From JBDLRH01 sp039800165 (GTDB taxonomy: Bacteria; Pseudomonadota; Gammaproteobacteria; Burkholderiales; Burkholderiaceae_C): a stretch of 35,829 nt of DNA. This document shows positions 16,155 through 23,503 of the stretch, piece after piece (position 1 is the first letter of the stretch; every line of letters begins with the position of its first letter). The translations under genes were made by a program, and so were the position numbers. The notes below the pieces were generated by a model. The model was not told where the DNA came from, searched no databases, and worked only from the letters and a program-made list of their open reading frames with translations. The stretch is taken from NCBI GenBank assembly GCA_039800165.1, contig JBDLRH010000031.1, forward strand, positions 1-35,829, written 5' to 3'.

Positions 16155-16826
16155 TCAGCGCGGCCGGAACATGCGAAACAGCTGCTCCGGGCCGATGGTG
16201 AAGTAGTCCGCCGGGCCGCCACCGCGCAGCACATGGCCGGCATGTGCGGTGTCGTAGATGCCCTCGCGGATCAGCGAGCGGTGAATGTGCACGCCCACCA
16301 CCTCGCCAAACACGAACCAGGTGTCGATCTTGCGGCCATCGGCGGCTTCGAGCTGCAGCGTCTGCGTGACGCGGCACTCAAAGCTGACCTTGGCGGCCGC
16401 CACGCGCGGCGCACCAATCACGCGGCAGGGCGCCTTGGCCAGGCCCGCCAGCTCGAACTCGTCCACCTCGGGCGGCACATGCGCGCACGACGCATTCATC
16501 GCCTCGGCCAGGTCGCGGGTGACCAGGTTCCAGGCGAATTCGCGCGTCTCGATGGCGTTGCGCACCGAATCCTTGTAGCCCAGGCTGGAAAAACCCACCA
16601 GCGGCGGCACATAGTTGAAGGCGTTGAAAAAGCTGTACGGCGCGAGGTTGGCCACGCCGTCGCGGCTGAGCGTGGACACCCAGCCGATCGGCCGCGGGCC
16701 GACGATGGCGTTGAACGGGTCGTGCGCCAGGCCGTGGCCGGCCGCCGGCTCGTAGAAATGCATGGCGCCGGCGGCTGTGTCGGCAGCAGCCGGGGCGTCT
16801 GCAGAGGTCAGGGCGGGCGCATTCAT
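16155..16826 (-). CDS. Flavin reductase-like FMN-binding split-barrel protein (DIM6/NTAB type)
   Basis: This cytoplasmic FMN-binding split-barrel protein has 223 residues. The core signature is GPRPIGWVST followed by GVANLAPYSFFNAFNYVPPLVGFSS, which forms the flavin phosphate and isoalloxazine pocket in this family. Members either reduce free flavin with NAD(P)H for partner monooxygenases or act as flavoproteins of other activity. It lies 74 bp downstream of the acyl-CoA-dehydrogenase-like gene, so the two may form a two-component monooxygenase. The first 20 residues are Ala-rich and may not be translated (Met22 is an alternative start); no strong ribosome site marks the first ATG. Confidence 0.85.
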   Translation of the reverse strand: MNAPALTSADAPAAADTAAGAMHFYEPAAGHGLAHDPFNAIVGPRPIGWVSTLSRDGVANLAPYSFFNAFNYVPPLVGFSSLGYKDSVRNAIETREFAWNLVTRDLAEAMNASCAHVPPEVDEFELAGLAKAPCRVIGAPRVAAAKVSFECRVTQTLQLEAADGRKIDTWFVFGEVVGVHIHRSLIREGIYDTAHAGHVLRGGGPADYFTIGPEQLFRMFRPR

Positions 16827-16900
16827 TACCGCACGATAGCAGCGCGGGGGCCAGCCCGCGTGTCACTCGGGAATCAGCCGCTGCGCCCGGGCGGGCGCCC

Positions 16901-18193
16901 TCACTCGTCGCGTTCGCCCGGCTCGTACAGGGTCTCGCGGCCCATGCGGTCAAGGATGAGTTCGGCCGTCCACGGCAGCATCAGTGCGCCGCAGCGGCTG
17001 TCGCGGTACAGGCGCTCCAGCGGCAGGTGCTTGAGCATGCTCTGCCCGCCGCAGGTGCGGATGGCCAGCCGCGCGATGTCGTTGGCGCCTTCCATGATGC
17101 TGTAGTGGGCGGCGTACAGGCGCAGCTTCTCGTCCTTGCTGGGGTTGGGCTTGGCCTCGAGGATGGCGCGGGAAAACAGGCTGCGCATGCTCTCGAGCTG
17201 GATGCGCATCTGCGCCACCGCAATCTGCTTGGTCGGGAACTGGCGGCGCTTGACCGGCGGCTCGCCCTCGACCTCGCCGCGCAGGTACTTCACGGTGAAG
17301 TCGTAGGCCGCATTGGCCACGCCCAGGTAGGTGGGCGCGAGCGTGAAGAACATGGCTGGCCAGGTCTGCGCGCCCTTGAAGTACACGCCGCGCGGCATCA
17401 GCTGCTCGTCGTCGGGCACGAACACGTCCTTGAACGCGAGGTTGCGGCTGACGGTGCCGCGCATGCCCAGCGGGTTCCAGTCACCGCTGATCGACAGGCC
17501 TTCGCTGGTGGCCGGCACCGAGATGTAGAGCGTGTCGCGGGCATCGGGTTTCCAGTCGGGGTCGGTACTGCCCTTGTCTTCGGTACACAGGATGCCGTAG
17601 TAGTCGGCCGCGCCCGACAGCGACGCCCAGATCTTGCGGCCGTTGATCAGCCAGCCGCTCACGCCGCCCCGCACCTCCTTGCGGGCACTGGTGCCAAACG
17701 GCGCGCGGCCTGCCGCAGCGGCGGTGCCTTCGCTGAACGGCTGCGCATACAGCGCGCCCTTCTGCACGATGCGGTCAAAGTGCAGCAGCCGCCGGCGCGC
17801 GTGTTCCTCGCGCTGCTCGTCGCTCATCGGGATGCCGTCGGCCAGCACGCCGGTCCACATCGTCGAGCAGATGTGCATGTTCCAGGTGAGCGCGGTGGCG
17901 CCGCAGTGCCGGCCGATCTCGGCGGCCACCATCATGTAGGTGGGGTAGTCGGCGCCCAGGCCGCCATGCGCTTCGGGCACGCACAGGCGCAGCAGGCCGG
18001 CCTCGCGCAGGTCGTCGTAGTTGGCAAACGGAAACGTCGCGCTCTCGTCCCACTGCGCGGCGCGCGGCGCGAACTTCGTGCGGCCGAGCTCGCTGGCCAG
18101 CGACAGCAGCGAGCGCTGCTTCGGCGTGAAGGGCATGTCGCCCACGGCGGGCGTGAAGCCGAGCGTCGCCGAGGCGTGGGGGGTGGGGTCCAT
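16901..18193 (-). CDS. Acyl-CoA dehydrogenase-family flavoprotein, probable monooxygenase
   Basis: This protein has the acyl-CoA dehydrogenase fold and 430 residues. N-terminal and middle segments are canonical (LLRLCVPEAHGGLGADY, GWLINGRKIWASLSGAADYY, PLGMRGTVSRNLAFKDVFVP). The C-terminal helix region has GGQSMLKHLPLERLYRDSR. Where ordinary dehydrogenases have IYEGT with the catalytic Glu, this protein reads LMLPW followed by TAELILDRMG, so the base is missing at that place. That is common in flavin-dependent monooxygenases of this fold (DszC, HpaB-like relatives) and some oxidases. The start at 18193 follows AAGGAGAC at correct spacing. It lies 23 bp after the exported hydrolase gene and upstream of a flavin reductase-like gene, which supports a two-component oxygenase reading. 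The substrate is unknown. Confidence 0.85.
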   Translation of the reverse strand: MDPTPHASATLGFTPAVGDMPFTPKQRSLLSLASELGRTKFAPRAAQWDESATFPFANYDDLREAGLLRLCVPEAHGGLGADYPTYMMVAAEIGRHCGATALTWNMHICSTMWTGVLADGIPMSDEQREEHARRRLLHFDRIVQKGALYAQPFSEGTAAAAGRAPFGTSARKEVRGGVSGWLINGRKIWASLSGAADYYGILCTEDKGSTDPDWKPDARDTLYISVPATSEGLSISGDWNPLGMRGTVSRNLAFKDVFVPDDEQLMPRGVYFKGAQTWPAMFFTLAPTYLGVANAAYDFTVKYLRGEVEGEPPVKRRQFPTKQIAVAQMRIQLESMRSLFSRAILEAKPNPSKDEKLRLYAAHYSIMEGANDIARLAIRTCGGQSMLKHLPLERLYRDSRCGALMLPWTAELILDRMGRETLYEPGERDE

Positions 18194-18216
18194 GGGTGTC
18201 TCCTTGTCGCCGTCGA

Positions 18217-19497
18217 TCAATAGCCGCTGGTGTCGCCGCCCAGCGAGCGCAGCACGCCCATCCAGAAGGAGGTGCGCTCCTCGTACGGGTCCGGGTCTTG
18301 CGCGCCGCTGGCCTGTGCGTACACCGCCGTCTGCACCATCACGATGCCGCTGGAGGGCTGCACATACAGCGTCTGGCCATGCACGCCCTGCATCGCAAAG
18401 GTGCGCGCCTTCAGCGGCTGCAGCCAGAACTGGTAGCCGTAGCCGAAGTAGCGGGTGGCCTTGTAGGGCGCAAAGGCAGACGGCTGGCGCGCAGGGTCGG
18501 TGGCGTCAAGCAGGTACTCGCGCGAAATCACCTGCCGCTCGCCCACCTTGCCGTCGCGCGCCAGCATCAGGCCCACGCGGCCCCAGTCGCGCAGCGCGGC
18601 GTTGAAGCAGTAGTAGGCCGCCTCCTGCCGGTCGCGCGCGGTGCACCAGAAGGCATCGAACTCGGCACCCATCGGTTGCCACAGCCACTCGGTGGTGAGG
18701 TCGGCCATGCTGCGCCCGCTTGCGGCACTGAGCACGCGGCCCAGCACCTCGGTCTCGGCGCTGGCGTAGATGAACTTGGCCCCGGGCGCAGAGTGCCGGT
18801 CGGTGATGCCGCGCAGCACGGTCGGCACGCTCGGGTTGCCGGTGCCCACCGCCATCGACAGGCGCGCCACATCGTCGTTGCCGTCATAGCGCTCGGTGAA
18901 GGTCAGGCCCGAACTCATGCGCAGCAGGTGGCGGATCGACGTCTCGCCATAGGGGCTGCCGGCCAGGTCCTTGGCGTACTTGCCTGCGGGGTCGTCCAGC
19001 GATGCGATCACGCCGCGCTCGAGCGCGGCGCCCATCAGCAGCGCGGTCACGCTCTTGGCCATCGAGAACGACAGGAAGCGTGCGTCTTCCTTGCGGTTGT
19101 AGCGGTAGCGCTCGGCGATGATTTCGCCGTCCTTGAGGATCAGCAGGCTGGTGATGCGGCGCCGCTCGAGGTAGTCGTCCAGCGTGTAGCCGATGTTGCG
19201 ATGGCGATAGCGGATCTCGGGCGGCTGGGCCGCGCGTGGCAGCGGCGAAGCCGCTTCGGGTTTGCGCACCGCGCGGGTCAGCACGCCGGGCACCTTGTCC
19301 AGCGCCGACCATGAGCCGACGCGATACGGCATGCTGCGACTCTCCGGGCCGGTGCGCCCGACCGGGTAGCCCATCGACTTGCCCAGCGCCTCTTCATCCG
19401 GTTCGGCGTGCGCCGCAGGCGCAAAAAGCAGCGCCAGCACACTTGCCACAAGCGCTGCCGTGATCGACCCGCACATCGTCCGAAGCATCTTCGTCAT
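18217..19497 (-). CDS. Exported serine hydrolase, beta-lactamase / NylB-EstB type
   Basis: This 426-residue protein has a signal peptide (MTKMLRTMCGSITAALVASV onward, cleavage near AHA-EP at residue 31) and a class C beta-lactamase-fold catalytic domain. The nucleophile motif is SMAK (Ser145, Lys148), the second motif is Tyr244-Ala-Ser, and the third is GVHGQ (371-375) in place of KTG. This set is seen in 6-aminohexanoate-dimer hydrolase and EstB-type esterases, not in resistance enzymes. AAAGGAAA precedes the ATG, and the gene begins 11 bp after the alpha/beta hydrolase stop, so it belongs to the leftward operon. Its periplasmic location suggests it may act on an ester or amide form of the pathway substrate before uptake; this is inference. 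Confidence 0.85.
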   Translation of the reverse strand: MTKMLRTMCGSITAALVASVLALLFAPAAHAEPDEEALGKSMGYPVGRTGPESRSMPYRVGSWSALDKVPGVLTRAVRKPEAASPLPRAAQPPEIRYRHRNIGYTLDDYLERRRITSLLILKDGEIIAERYRYNRKEDARFLSFSMAKSVTALLMGAALERGVIASLDDPAGKYAKDLAGSPYGETSIRHLLRMSSGLTFTERYDGNDDVARLSMAVGTGNPSVPTVLRGITDRHSAPGAKFIYASAETEVLGRVLSAASGRSMADLTTEWLWQPMGAEFDAFWCTARDRQEAAYYCFNAALRDWGRVGLMLARDGKVGERQVISREYLLDATDPARQPSAFAPYKATRYFGYGYQFWLQPLKARTFAMQGVHGQTLYVQPSSGIVMVQTAVYAQASGAQDPDPYEERTSFWMGVLRSLGGDTSGY

Positions 19498-19508
19498 GGC
19501 GTTTCCTT

Positions 19509-20309
19509 TCAGTGCAGGATGCGCGGCAGCGCAAGGAAGTTGAGCACCGCGCCGTCAAAGGCGTCGGGTGCCTCGAGGTTCATCAGGTGGCCGATGCCCT
19601 TCATCTCGTGGTAGCTGCTGCTGCGGATGGCGTCGGCCATCTTCTTCATCACCGAGGGCGGCGCGTTGCGGTCGTGTTCGCCGGCGATCAGCAACGTGGG
19701 CACATGGATGGCCGCCAGGCCATCGCGCCGGTCGAAGGTGACCAGCGCCTCCAGCGCACGGCGGTAGGTGGAGGCCGGCACCTGCGACATGCAATGCGCG
19801 GCAAGCTTCACGCCCTCGGCCATGGCCGACGGCCCGACCATGCCGGGCACCAGTTGCTGCGCCAGCTGCTGCATGCTCTGCCCCGCATCCAGCGGCGCGG
19901 TGCGCGACTGCACAAAGTTGCGCTGCCACTCATCGGCACTCTGGCCATCGGGCTTGCGGCCGAATGCGGGCGAGGTGCCGCACAGCACCAGCCGGTTCAC
20001 CAGATCGGGCCGGCGCGCCACCACCTCTTGCGCCACCATGCCACCCATGCTGTGGCCGATCAGCGTGACATCGCCGCACTTCAGGCTGTCGATCAGCGCG
20101 ATGCAGCTTTGCGCCAGGCCCTTGAAGGTGTAGGGCTCGATCGGTGCGCTGTGGCCATAGCCCGGCATGTCCCACGCCACCGCGCGGTAGCCCTGCGAGG
20201 CGAAGGTCTCGACCTGCGGCGCAAACGCCAGGTGGCCGCCGCCGATGCCGTGCAGCATCAGCACCGTGGGCCCGGAGCCCAGGGCGGTGAAGGCCGGCAC
20301 CTGCGTCAT
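19509..20309 (-). CDS. Alpha/beta-fold hydrolase (possible NicD-like deformylase or enol-lactonase type)
   Basis: This cytoplasmic alpha/beta hydrolase has 266 residues. The oxyanion region LMLHGIGGG, nucleophile elbow GHSMGG (Ser87), acid AGEHDRNAPP (Asp213) and GIGHLMN (His241) give a complete triad. The overall pattern resembles 3-oxoadipate enol-lactonase and meta-cleavage product hydrolases. N-formylmaleamate deformylase NicD is also in this superfamily with a similar length. Its ATG overlaps the stop of the NicX-like dioxygenase by 4 bases (ATGA), so the two are translationally coupled, and the product of that dioxygenase is a plausible substrate. Which reaction it does cannot be settled from motifs. 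Confidence 0.87.
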   Translation of the reverse strand: MTQVPAFTALGSGPTVLMLHGIGGGHLAFAPQVETFASQGYRAVAWDMPGYGHSAPIEPYTFKGLAQSCIALIDSLKCGDVTLIGHSMGGMVAQEVVARRPDLVNRLVLCGTSPAFGRKPDGQSADEWQRNFVQSRTAPLDAGQSMQQLAQQLVPGMVGPSAMAEGVKLAAHCMSQVPASTYRRALEALVTFDRRDGLAAIHVPTLLIAGEHDRNAPPSVMKKMADAIRSSSYHEMKGIGHLMNLEAPDAFDGAVLNFLALPRILH

Positions 20310-21355
20310 GCAAGCACCACGCCTTCGCGCACCACTGCCGCACCGTCCAGCGCGATGGTGCAGCCGCGCATCGGCAGATCAAAGTGGCCCGCGGTGTAGC
20401 GGCCCGCGGTTTCGTTCGCGCCGGTGCTGTAGAGGAAGTTGCCTGCAAAGGCGCGCAGCTCGGTGCCGTTGAAGTCGCGCTTGTCGTACAGGGCCATGCT
20501 GTCCCAGCGCGCGGCCGGGTTCAGGCCGTAGCCCACGTGGCTGACGGCGTAGGCGGCGCGGTCGTTGGCATTCTTGGCCCACGCGGCGATGTAGCTGCGC
20601 ATCAGCTCGGCATCCACGCCCGTGCCGTCGATGCGGGTGATGTGGTCGTCTTCGATCGTCAGCGTGATCGGCCGCTCGATGTAGCGCTTGAAGGTGAGGT
20701 TCACATCCCCTTCGGCCAGCACCAGGGTGCCGTTGACGCTGTGTGCCGCGGGGAAGGCCAGCGCCAGGCCACCCGGCCAGTGCGTCATCGTGCCCGGGCG
20801 GCTGGTGTAGCCCCAGTTGCCGCCGGCCACCGCGCCTTGCAGCGAGATTGTGAGCTCCGTGCCCGCGGCCGATGTAACGCGCATCTGCCTGGCGGCGCGC
20901 AGGCGCTTCACATGGTCCTTCACGCGCGCTTCCACCGCATCGTCGGGCAGCAGGCGGGCCAGCGCCTCGGGGTGTTCGTTGCTGATGTAGATGACGCGCG
21001 CGCCGCCCTTGAGGATGGCGGGCAGCTCCGGCGCGTGCATCAGGCCTTCGACCGTGCAGTCCACCACCAGCGTGCTGCCGGAAAGCGCCGACACCACCGG
21101 CGCGATCTGCCGCAGCACGGCGCTGGCACCCGTGGAGCGGGTGACCGGCTGCGATGCGTCGAACGCGCTGGGCAGCCGCAGATGGAAGGGCTGCGCTCCG
21201 ATGCGTGCAGCAGCCAGGTCGGCCAGCTCCACCAGCACCGGGCGGCTCTGGCTTTCGCTGAGGATGCAGACGGTGTCACCCGGCTGCAGCGCGCAGCGGC
21301 GCAGGACGGCCTCGAAGGCGTCCATCCAGGCGGGTTCGATGCGTTCCTGCAGCAT
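20306..21355 (-). CDS. nicX: 2,5-dihydroxypyridine 5,6-dioxygenase-like protein (NicX family)
   Basis: The protein has 349 residues, the length of NicX. NicX is an Fe(II) extradiol-like dioxygenase related to M29 aminopeptidases that opens 2,5-dihydroxypyridine to N-formylmaleamate. The most telling stretches are GYTSRPGTMTHWPGGLALAF, NGTLVLAEGDVNLTFKRYIERPITLTIE, SHVGYGLNPAARWDSMALYD and GHFDLPMRGCTIALDG. These align by eye with Pseudomonas NicX, including the iron ligand pattern His273, His324, Asp326 and the conserved His107 and His192. GAGGA precedes the ATG. This is the first gene of the leftward cluster and the best clue to its pathway. The substrate could be 2,5-dihydroxypyridine or a substituted analogue; some family members remain annotated only as aminopeptidases. 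Confidence 0.85.
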   Translation of the reverse strand: MLQERIEPAWMDAFEAVLRRCALQPGDTVCILSESQSRPVLVELADLAAARIGAQPFHLRLPSAFDASQPVTRSTGASAVLRQIAPVVSALSGSTLVVDCTVEGLMHAPELPAILKGGARVIYISNEHPEALARLLPDDAVEARVKDHVKRLRAARQMRVTSAAGTELTISLQGAVAGGNWGYTSRPGTMTHWPGGLALAFPAAHSVNGTLVLAEGDVNLTFKRYIERPITLTIEDDHITRIDGTGVDAELMRSYIAAWAKNANDRAAYAVSHVGYGLNPAARWDSMALYDKRDFNGTELRAFAGNFLYSTGANETAGRYTAGHFDLPMRGCTIALDGAAVVREGVVLA

Positions 21356-21407
21356 GCGCTTCCTCGGGTTGGCGGGACGCCCCGCATGGGGTCATCGCAC
21401 GCAGCGC

Positions 21408-21436
21408 TGGCCAGCCGCAGCGCTTGCGCTTATTAT
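21408..21436 (+). promoter_or_regulatory. Candidate rightward promoter of the flavin reductase-marR-eamA operon
   Basis: TGGCCA (21408-21413) and TATTAT (21431-21436) are 17 bp apart. Transcription would begin near 21443, leaving a leader of only about 6-15 nt before the ATG at 21449 or 21458; no ribosome site is seen, so the mRNA may be nearly leaderless. Confidence 0.45.
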
Positions 21437-21437
21437 T

Positions 21438-21451
21438 CATGAAATTTCATG
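21438..21451. promoter_or_regulatory. Perfect 14-bp palindrome in the divergent promoter region (candidate MarR operator)
   Basis: CATGAAATTTCATG is fully self-complementary. It lies between the rightward -10 box and start codon and near an AT-rich possible leftward promoter (TTGCAT...TAATAA on the minus strand). A repressor bound here could block both directions. The MarR protein encoded two genes to the right is the natural candidate. Confidence 0.6.
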
Positions 21452-21967
21452 CAATTGATGAACCCGCCGCGCCGCGCCCAGCCACCCGCCTTCACCGCAC
21501 CCGAATTCCGGCGTGCGCTGGGCATGTTCGCCACCGGCGTGACCATCGTCACCGCGCGCGCGGCCGACGGCACGCTGGTCGGGCTGACGGCCAACTCGTT
21601 CAATTCGGTGTCGCTCGAGCCGCCGCTGGTGCTGTGGAGCCTGTCGCGCCAGGCCGGCTCGATGCCGGCAATGAGCGCGGGCACCCACTACGCGATCAAC
21701 ATCCTGGCAGCCGACCAGCGCGAGCTGGCCGAGCGCTTTGCCACCAAGGGCACCGACCGCTGGGCCGGCGTGCGCTTCACCGAAGGCATGGCCGGCGCGC
21801 CGCTGCTCGAGGGCACGGTGGCCACCTTCGAGTGCTTCAACCGCAGCCAGTACGAAGAGGGCGACCACGTCATCTTTGTCGGCGAGGTCGAGCGCTGCAG
21901 CCACCGCGAAGGCGGCTCGCCGCTGCTGTACCACGGCGGCAAGTTCTACACCGAGCATCCGCTGTGA
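21449..21967 (+). CDS. Flavin reductase, HpaC-like FMN-binding split-barrel protein
   Basis: This cytoplasmic flavin reductase has 172 residues. The signature is FRRALGMFATGVTIVTARAADG, then VGLTANSFNSVSLEPPLVLWSL (flavin pocket), and a C-terminal YHGGKFYTEH with the Tyr/His pattern of HpaC and related reductases that supply reduced FMN or FAD to two-component monooxygenases. ATG 21449 lies inside the palindrome and ATG 21458 is a good alternative; neither has a clear ribosome site. It is the first gene of the rightward operon and diverges from the leftward cluster. It may feed the acyl-CoA-dehydrogenase-like flavoprotein encoded there. Confidence 0.9.
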   Translation: MQLMNPPRRAQPPAFTAPEFRRALGMFATGVTIVTARAADGTLVGLTANSFNSVSLEPPLVLWSLSRQAGSMPAMSAGTHYAINILAADQRELAERFATKGTDRWAGVRFTEGMAGAPLLEGTVATFECFNRSQYEEGDHVIFVGEVERCSHREGGSPLLYHGGKFYTEHPL

Positions 21968-22461
21968 TGCCGCGCGGCGGTGAGCGCGGGCCCACCCGCT
22001 TCGTCGACCAGTACCTCGGCTACCTGCTGGGCCAGGCCAATCACGCTCTGTACAAGGACTTTGATGCGCAGGTGCGCGCCGCCGGCCTGTCCAGCATCGA
22101 ATGGCGGGTGCTGGCCACGCTGCACGACAGCGACCCGCTCACCGTCAGCCAGCTGGCCAACGAGGTACTGAGCAAGCAGCCCACCGTGACCAAGCTGGTG
22201 CAACGCATGGCCGAACAGGGCTGGCTGGCACTGCTGGCCGACCCTGCCGACCAGCGCCGCACCCTGGTGGCCGCCAGCGCTGCCGGCAAGCGCAAGGTGC
22301 GGCCGCTGGTGGAGGCGGCGCGCACGCACGAGGCGCGCATCCTGCGCGCACTGGGCGCCACCGAGAAGGCGGCGCTGCGCAAGCTGCTGGAAAAGCTGGC
22401 GCGGCCGGGCGCTACCATCGGGCGCGCCGCCGCACGACCGCCCCGTACCGCCGCCCGATGA
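21967..22461 (+). CDS. MarR-family transcriptional regulator
   Basis: This winged helix-turn-helix regulator has 164 residues. The DNA-binding core is LSSIEWRVLATLHDSDPLTVSQLANEVLSKQPTVTKLVQRMAEQGW, followed by the wing ADPADQRRTLVAASAAGK. Its ATG overlaps the flavin reductase stop (TGATG) and its own stop overlaps the transporter start (ATGA), so the three genes form one tight operon. MarR proteins commonly repress divergent aromatic-catabolic genes and are released by a pathway compound; NicR and PicR of pyridine-carboxylate clusters are MarR-type. The likely operator is the palindrome at 21438-21451. Confidence 0.92.
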   Translation: MPRGGERGPTRFVDQYLGYLLGQANHALYKDFDAQVRAAGLSSIEWRVLATLHDSDPLTVSQLANEVLSKQPTVTKLVQRMAEQGWLALLADPADQRRTLVAASAAGKRKVRPLVEAARTHEARILRALGATEKAALRKLLEKLARPGATIGRAAARPPRTAAR

Positions 22462-23354
22462 CCGACCGCAAGACCCAGCTCGACACGCTGGCCACCTCGC
22501 TGCTGCTGGCGTGCTGCCTGTTCTGGGGCTTCCAGCAGATCCTGATCAAGACCACCGTGGCCGAGGTGCCGCCGCTGTGGCAGGCCGCCATCCGCTTTGC
22601 CGGCGCGACCGCGCTGCTGTGGATCTGGTGCCTGTGGCGCGGCGTGAAGCTGTTCCAGCGCGACGGCACCCTGCGCGCTGGCCTGCTGGCCGGCGTGCTG
22701 TTTGCCGGCGAGTTCACCTGCATCTACCTGGGCCTGCGCGACACCAGCGCCTCGCGCCTGACGGTGTTCCTCTACACCTCGCCCTTCGTGGTGGCGCTGC
22801 TGCTGCCACGCATCGTGCCCACCGAGCGGCTGGCGCGTGTGCAGTGGGCGGGCCTGGTCATTGCCTTTGCGGCGGTGGCGTTTGCGTTCAGCGAAGGCTT
22901 CACCAGCGCCAAGGCCGGCCCGAACCAGCTGCGCGGTGACGCGCTGGCGCTGGCCGCCGGCACGCTGTGGGGCCTGACCACGCTGGTGATCCGTGGCAGC
23001 AAGCTCGCCACCGCCAGCGCCGAGAAGATGCTGTTCTACCAGGTGGCCGTCACCACCCTCGTGGTGCCCGTCTTCTCGCTGGCGCTCGGCGAGCGCTGGT
23101 CATTGAGCTACCCCGCGTGGGCCTGGGGCTCGATCGCGCTGCAGACGGTGGTGGGCGCATTCGCCAGCTACCTGGCGTGGATGTGGCTGCTGCGGCACTA
23201 CCCTGCCACGCGCATGTCGTCGTTCACCTTCCTCACGCCGGTGTTTGCACTGGTGTTCGGCGTGGTGCTGCTCGGCGAGCCGCTGACGCTGCAGCTGGTG
23301 ATCGCGCTGGCTGGCGTGGCGGCGGGCATCGTGCTGGTGAACCGCAAAGCCTGA
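22458..23354 (+). CDS. EamA/DMT-superfamily transporter
   Basis: This inner-membrane protein has 298 residues, about ten transmembrane helices and the internal two-fold repeat of EamA proteins. The first repeat starts at LLLACCLFWGFQQILIK and the second at ALALAAGTLWGLTTLVIRG, and the C-terminal ends are alike (FLYTSPFVVALLLPRI and FLTPVFALVFGVVLLGEPLT). Members export or import small metabolites and amino acids. Translationally coupled to marR, it probably moves a substrate or intermediate of the neighbouring catabolic cluster. Direction of transport cannot be told. Confidence 0.9.
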   Translation: MTDRKTQLDTLATSLLLACCLFWGFQQILIKTTVAEVPPLWQAAIRFAGATALLWIWCLWRGVKLFQRDGTLRAGLLAGVLFAGEFTCIYLGLRDTSASRLTVFLYTSPFVVALLLPRIVPTERLARVQWAGLVIAFAAVAFAFSEGFTSAKAGPNQLRGDALALAAGTLWGLTTLVIRGSKLATASAEKMLFYQVAVTTLVVPVFSLALGERWSLSYPAWAWGSIALQTVVGAFASYLAWMWLLRHYPATRMSSFTFLTPVFALVFGVVLLGEPLTLQLVIALAGVAAGIVLVNRKA

Positions 23355-23432
23355 ACGGGCGCCATGCTGATCGGCCCGAGGTCTGGCCGGTGGGCTGCGC
23401 AATGCCATGGCTCAGGTCGGCGGGCTGGTGAG

Positions 23433-23461
23433 TTGGTGCATTGATGCGCTGGTGATACACT
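23433..23461 (+). promoter_or_regulatory. Candidate promoter of the toxin-antitoxin operon
   Basis: TTGGTG (23433-23438) and TACACT (23456-23461) are separated by exactly 17 bp, 42 bp before the antitoxin ATG. The region is rich in GGTG/TTGATG direct repeats, which might be binding sites for the ribbon-helix-helix antitoxin. Confidence 0.5.
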
Positions 23462-23503
23462 GGTGCCCCGACCGTTCCGGCATCAGACTCCGCGCCAACC
23501 ACC

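Noticed and set aside
13737..17105. A 1122-codon open frame on the plus strand over the catabolic genes, and similar long open frames at 24541-26199 (+), 6206-8011 (-) and 9124-10173 (+)
   Set aside because: They lie opposite or out of frame to well-conserved genes, have His/Arg/Ala-rich composition with no motifs, and are expected shadows of GC-rich coding DNA.
23355..23503. GGTG/TTGATG repeats before the toxin-antitoxin pair as a repeat array or attachment site
   Set aside because: The units are short and irregular and are better explained as promoter or antitoxin-binding sequence; no integrase or direct-repeat boundary is seen.
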